From NCBI RefSeq assembly GCF_900102495.1, contig NZ_FMVQ01000014.1, positions 22,074 to 86,073 of the forward strand: a DNA stretch of 64,000 nt, given 5' to 3'. A model generated the notes under the pieces. The model worked only from the letters and a program-made list of their open reading frames with translations, was not told the DNA's origin and made no database searches. How positions within the stretch are numbered: position 1 is the stretch's first letter; the number at the start of each line of letters is the position of its first letter. The position numbers were made by a program, and so were the translations under genes. Shown here one piece after another: positions 60,813 to 64,000 of the stretch. The stretch is from Nitrosospira sp. Nl5 (lineage in GTDB: Bacteria > Pseudomonadota > Gammaproteobacteria > Burkholderiales > Nitrosomonadaceae).

Positions 60813-61615
60813 TTTCGCGATTTTTCGTGCAATATCTCAACCTCGCTTGACGGGGCACGCGACTCGAGCCTGGCGGCAATAATGATCATTACCAGCGTAA
60901 GCAGCATCAACAACGTGGAGATCGCATTAACTTCCGGCGTCACCGCGACCTTTATCATGGTATAGATCTGGATGGGAAGAATCGGCTCGCCCACGCCCTT
61001 GGTAAAGAAGGTGATGACGAAGTCATCGATGGACAAGGTAAAGGACATTAACGCGCCCGCGACCACTGCCGGCATGATAAGTGGCAATGTGACAAGACGA
61101 AAAGTCTGCCACGGAGACGCACCTAGATCACGCGCCGCTTCAAATATACTTTCGTCCATGCCTTGCAGCCGCGCCCGCACGATGATGGCAACGAAGCCGA
61201 TACAGAATGTGGTGTGCGCTATGATGATGGAGATCATGCCGAGTGTTAAATTCAGCACTTGCAAAAAAAATAATAACAGGGATACGCCCAGCAGGATTTC
61301 GGGCATTGCCACCGGCGTGAATACCAATATTGGCAACACCTTGAGTTTGTACCGGTGTATCGCCAGGCCGGCCATGGTGCCGAGCACCGTGGCGCCGAAA
61401 CTCGCGCTGACCGCGATAATCAATGAATTGCGCGCAGCGGTAAGCATTTCGTTGTTATTGAAGAGTGCCTGATACCAGAACAACGTAAAGCCTACCCATT
61501 CAGCATTCAGTTTGGAATCGTTGAACGAATACACCACCACGATAACGAGCGGTATATACAGAAACGCATAAACTACAGCCGCTGCAAACCACAGCCAGGC
61601 ATTGCCAAGATTCAT
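60809..61615 (-). CDS. potC: Spermidine/putrescine ABC transporter permease PotC-type
   Basis: Six-helix inner membrane permease with the EAA-type loop in AARDLGASPWQTFRLVTLP and the N-terminal block LPLVIVVVYSF. Start taken at MNLGNAWLW, overlapping the potB stop (ATGA) and giving the normal length of about 268 aa; a longer frame exists. Pairs with PotB to form the channel. Confidence 0.93.
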   Translation of the reverse strand: MNLGNAWLWFAAAVVYAFLYIPLVIVVVYSFNDSKLNAEWVGFTLFWYQALFNNNEMLTAARNSLIIAVSASFGATVLGTMAGLAIHRYKLKVLPILVFTPVAMPEILLGVSLLLFFLQVLNLTLGMISIIIAHTTFCIGFVAIIVRARLQGMDESIFEAARDLGASPWQTFRLVTLPLIMPAVVAGALMSFTLSIDDFVITFFTKGVGEPILPIQIYTMIKVAVTPEVNAISTLLMLLTLVMIIIAARLESRAPSSEVEILHEKSRK

Positions 61616-62541
61616 GACTCCGCTCGCTGCCTGATAGTGGAGCGAGCGAACCATGTAGCCATGCCGGCAATGGATAACACCGCGAGTGTTAGCATGATTG
61701 ACAGCGCGGAGCCGAACGGCCAGTCGCGGGTGCCAAGGAATTGATCTTTGATCAGGTTACCAATGAGGATGTCGCCTGTGCCACCAAGTATATCCGGCAC
61801 TGCGAACATGCCGAGCACCGGAATAAATACCAGTGCGGAACCTGAAAACACGCCTGGTAACGATAGTGGCCAGGTGACGCGCCAAAAACGTTGCCAGCGA
61901 GTGGCGCCCAGATCCTGTGCTGCATCCAGGAGCGAGGAATCGTGCTTTTCCAGGTTGGTATAGAGAGGCAGCACCATAAATGGCAGGTGCACATAAACCA
62001 TGCCCACCAGCACCGCGAATGGCGAGAACAAAAGTGCTACCGGACCAATGCCGAATGCGCCCAGGACCGTATTGATAAAATAGCTAAGCCCTGACTCCGG
62101 GCCAAGAATAATCATCCACGCATAAATGCGGATGAGGAAATTGCTGGCAAATGGCAGCACCACCAGCAGCACCATAAGATTGCGAAAGCTTTTTTTGCTG
62201 CGCGCAATCAGCAATGCCAATGGATAAGCCATAATGAGACAGATCAGGGTAGTGGTCGCCGCAACCCCAAAGGACTTGAGGAAAATTCTGGCGTAAAGAA
62301 TATCGCCGAAAAAGAACTGATAGGCTTCTGCCGTGAGCCCATATTCGCCAGGGGAAGCTCCCGCAGGTGCGGCAATTGGTGCAAGCCCACCGAATTCTCC
62401 GGGAAAGCGGAATGAGGTAAGGACCATAATCAGGCTGGGGGCAACGAAGAAAACCACCAGGAACAATAGTGGCGGTCCGCTTACCAGAAATTTCGCAGCG
62501 CGGTTTTCTCTGGCGTCTTGCTTGACGCTTCCTTTAATCAT
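61612..62541 (-). CDS. potB: Spermidine/putrescine ABC transporter permease PotB-type
   Basis: 309 residues with about six membrane helices; EAA loop in AAQDLGATRWQRFWRVTWPL. The hydrophobic first third with LLFLVVFFVAPSLIMV marks the first helix. It overlaps potA by eight bases at its start and potC by four at its end, so translation of the whole operon is coupled. Confidence 0.93.
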   Translation of the reverse strand: MIKGSVKQDARENRAAKFLVSGPPLLFLVVFFVAPSLIMVLTSFRFPGEFGGLAPIAAPAGASPGEYGLTAEAYQFFFGDILYARIFLKSFGVAATTTLICLIMAYPLALLIARSKKSFRNLMVLLVVLPFASNFLIRIYAWMIILGPESGLSYFINTVLGAFGIGPVALLFSPFAVLVGMVYVHLPFMVLPLYTNLEKHDSSLLDAAQDLGATRWQRFWRVTWPLSLPGVFSGSALVFIPVLGMFAVPDILGGTGDILIGNLIKDQFLGTRDWPFGSALSIMLTLAVLSIAGMATWFARSTIRQRAES

Positions 62542-63619
62542 TCAGGAAAATGCCCGCATCATTTCGCCAGGAAACAGCCACTGGATCTCCCACTTCGAAA
62601 AACTTGGCTCGCCCCGGTGCGGAATTGGGCAACAGAGCCTCGACGTGGGCACCGTTGGAAAGCTCCACAATATAAGTGGTGACATCGCCCAGGTAGAGAA
62701 GATCCTTTACCTTTCCCAGGAAATGATTTCCCAGTTCTATCTCATCCGACGGAGCGGAAATCCGCACCTGTTCGGGGCGAATCGCCATCACACCTTTGTC
62801 GCCCACTTTCACGCCTTCCTTGCCGGCTGCTGTGACATCGCCCAACTCTCCAATATCAAGTTTCAAATGCGAGACAGAAGCTTCCAGCACATGTGCAGTC
62901 ATCATGCTGATCTTACCGATAAAATCGGCGACAAAACGATTTCCGGGGGAGCTGTAGATTTTGGAGGGTTCGTCGATTTGTTCAACGTTTCCCTGATTCA
63001 TCACGGCGATGCGATGCGACAACGCCAACGCCTCATTCTGTGCATGGGTAACGAACACGAATGTCACGCCGACATCTTTCTGAAGATTAATGAGTTCGAT
63101 CTGCATCTCCTCGCGCAACTTCGCGTCCAGCGCACCCAGCGGTTCATCCAGCAACAGCAGTCGCGGGCGATTGACCAGCCCTCTGGCGAATGCCACGCGC
63201 TGTTTCTGCCCACCCGACAATTCGTGCGGAAAACGTCTGCCGAAATTCGACAGGCGTACAGTACTCAGGGCCTCTTCCACCCTTGATGTTATTTCCTGTG
63301 TTGGCTTGCCCGCCATCTTGAGAGGAAAAGCAACGTTATCTGCTACCGTCATATGCGGAAACAGCGCATAGGTTTGGAAGACGGTATGAACGGGCCGTTT
63401 TTCCGGAGGCGTGCCGACCATATCTTTCCCGTCCAGCAAAATCTGGCCGGAGTCGGGCAGATCGAATCCGGCTATCATGCGTAAAAGCGTCGTTTTGCCA
63501 CAGCCGGAAGGCCCGAGCAGGGTGAAGAATTCGCCTGCCTCAATGCCAATGCTGACGTTATCGACTGCGGTGTAGCTGCCAAAGCGCCGTGTCACATTAC
63601 GGATTTCCAGTAGCGCCAT
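62534..63619 (-). CDS. potA: Spermidine/putrescine ABC transporter ATPase
   Basis: ATP-hydrolysing subunit: Walker A GPSGCGKT, signature LSGGQKQR, Walker B LLLLDEPLGALD, H-loop THAQNE, with a C-terminal TOBE-type regulatory domain (from about 250). Start placed at MALLEIRNVTRRFG rather than the upstream MNFGR. It is the first gene of the operon, and the next upstream sequence is intergenic. Confidence 0.95.
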   Translation of the reverse strand: MALLEIRNVTRRFGSYTAVDNVSIGIEAGEFFTLLGPSGCGKTTLLRMIAGFDLPDSGQILLDGKDMVGTPPEKRPVHTVFQTYALFPHMTVADNVAFPLKMAGKPTQEITSRVEEALSTVRLSNFGRRFPHELSGGQKQRVAFARGLVNRPRLLLLDEPLGALDAKLREEMQIELINLQKDVGVTFVFVTHAQNEALALSHRIAVMNQGNVEQIDEPSKIYSSPGNRFVADFIGKISMMTAHVLEASVSHLKLDIGELGDVTAAGKEGVKVGDKGVMAIRPEQVRISAPSDEIELGNHFLGKVKDLLYLGDVTTYIVELSNGAHVEALLPNSAPGRAKFFEVGDPVAVSWRNDAGIFLND

Positions 63620-64000
63620 CGCGTTGTCGTGCCACTTAAAAACAGGGATTCTACCAAAATTCATTGAGGGATTAACTAGCTGTCCTCGCCTGGGATTGCT
63701 GCCACAAAGGAACAGCTGCCGGGATGAATAGATTGGACCGAATTATCGTGCGCCGAGCTATCTGTACTCGGGCGAGCACGGTCAAATTATTTGAAGAAGC
63801 GTAGCCCGGGTAGCTTTTCGTACCATGAAAGCCAAAGATTCCGGACTTCCGGGGGTAATTTCACCCATCGGATCGACTCAGTCCTATTCGGGATCATTTC
63901 TATTCCTAAGGGTTTCCCTTAGTATAAAACCAGGGTTTCCCCAATATACTGGTGGTATTGACTGAGTTAGGATAACGCTACTTTCATTCTATTTGCATTC
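63620..64000. other. Non-coding end of the window
   Basis: Upstream region of potA and of whatever follows the window edge; no ORF. It contains a palindromic operator-like sequence (63906). No sigma-70 promoter with both boxes could be assigned with confidence. Confidence 0.6.
63906..63941. promoter_or_regulatory. Palindromic GGGTTTCCC operator pair
   Basis: CTAAGGG-TTT-CCCTTAG (63906-63922) is a perfect 7-bp inverted repeat. The core GGGTTTCCC recurs at 63933-63941, giving a 23-base centre-to-centre spacing. Short TAAGGG-N3-CCCTTA sites resemble targets of LuxR/NarL-type regulators. The regulated gene probably begins beyond base 64000. Confidence 0.55.

Overview
The window looks like chromosomal DNA of a Gram-negative betaproteobacterium. 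The best guess is a Nitrosospira-like member of the Nitrosomonadaceae. Pointers are the dat-ybeD-lipB-lipA order, the back-to-back rluD/bamD pair, a beta-type MCE/Mla cluster with an auxiliary lipoprotein, a PEP-CTERM protein, several small c-type cytochromes and a sigma-54-type promoter. No rRNA, ammonia-oxidation or ribosomal protein genes are present, so the family assignment is inference. I saw no tRNA, CRISPR array or intact insertion sequence.

Layout. 0-3.3 kb: end of a D-amino acid aminotransferase gene, a DUF493 protein with an unusual insertion, lipoate synthesis (lipB, lipA) and a DUF4197 protein. 3.4-7.0 kb (minus): an MCE lipid-transport operon (permease, ATPase, MlaD-like protein, lipoprotein). 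7.0-8.8 kb: gene-poor, with a sigma-54-type promoter, an 11-codon ORF and a strong terminator (a possible small RNA), then a His-tailed cytochrome. 8.8-16.1 kb: housekeeping genes (rimO, ZIP transporter, pgeF, rluD, bamD, uspA, tesA, and a YbbA-type ABC ATPase). 16.2-20.5 kb: an RND efflux adaptor and pump. 20.5-20.7 kb: a miniature inverted-repeat element.

20.7-36.5 kb is the accessory heart of the window. It holds an amidohydrolase with a His-rich insert, a GH88-like protein, an alginate-export-type porin and an alpha/beta hydrolase. Next comes a run that resembles the gene sets for thiocarboxylate metallophores (pyridine-2,6-dithiocarboxylic acid, thioquinolobactin): MFS exporter, acyl-CoA dehydrogenase, AMP-dependent ligase, long CaiB/BaiF protein, ThiS/MoaD-like sulfur carrier, His-tailed periplasmic protein, JAMM protease, MoeB/ThiF-rhodanese activating enzyme and TonB-dependent receptor. 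The proposed logic is: the rhodanese-E1 enzyme loads sulfur on the carrier C-terminus, the ligase activates a small carboxylic acid, the carrier thiocarboxylate delivers sulfur, the MFS protein exports the product and the TonB receptor recovers the metal complex. Upstream of the receptor lie three 17-bp direct repeats that look like an operator.

37.2-41 kb: the YbbP-type FtsX permease, separated by 21 kb from its usual ATPase partner, and dinB. 41-51 kb: a small membrane protein, BT1/MFS-like transporter, squalene/phytoene synthase family protein, PEP-CTERM sugar dehydrogenase-like protein, penicillin acylase family protein, DUF1499 protein, lipoprotein cytochrome c and carotenoid synthesis family membrane protein. 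51.5-59.6 kb: a large class A penicillin-binding protein, small membrane proteins, a pentapeptide-repeat protein, a GH39-like glycosidase followed by a wrecked glycoamylase-like gene, a crystallin-fold secreted protein, an alpha/beta hydrolase and a thioredoxin-like ferredoxin. 59.7-63.6 kb (minus): a potABCD polyamine ABC transporter. The window ends in non-coding DNA with a palindromic operator-like sequence, probably serving a gene beyond the edge.
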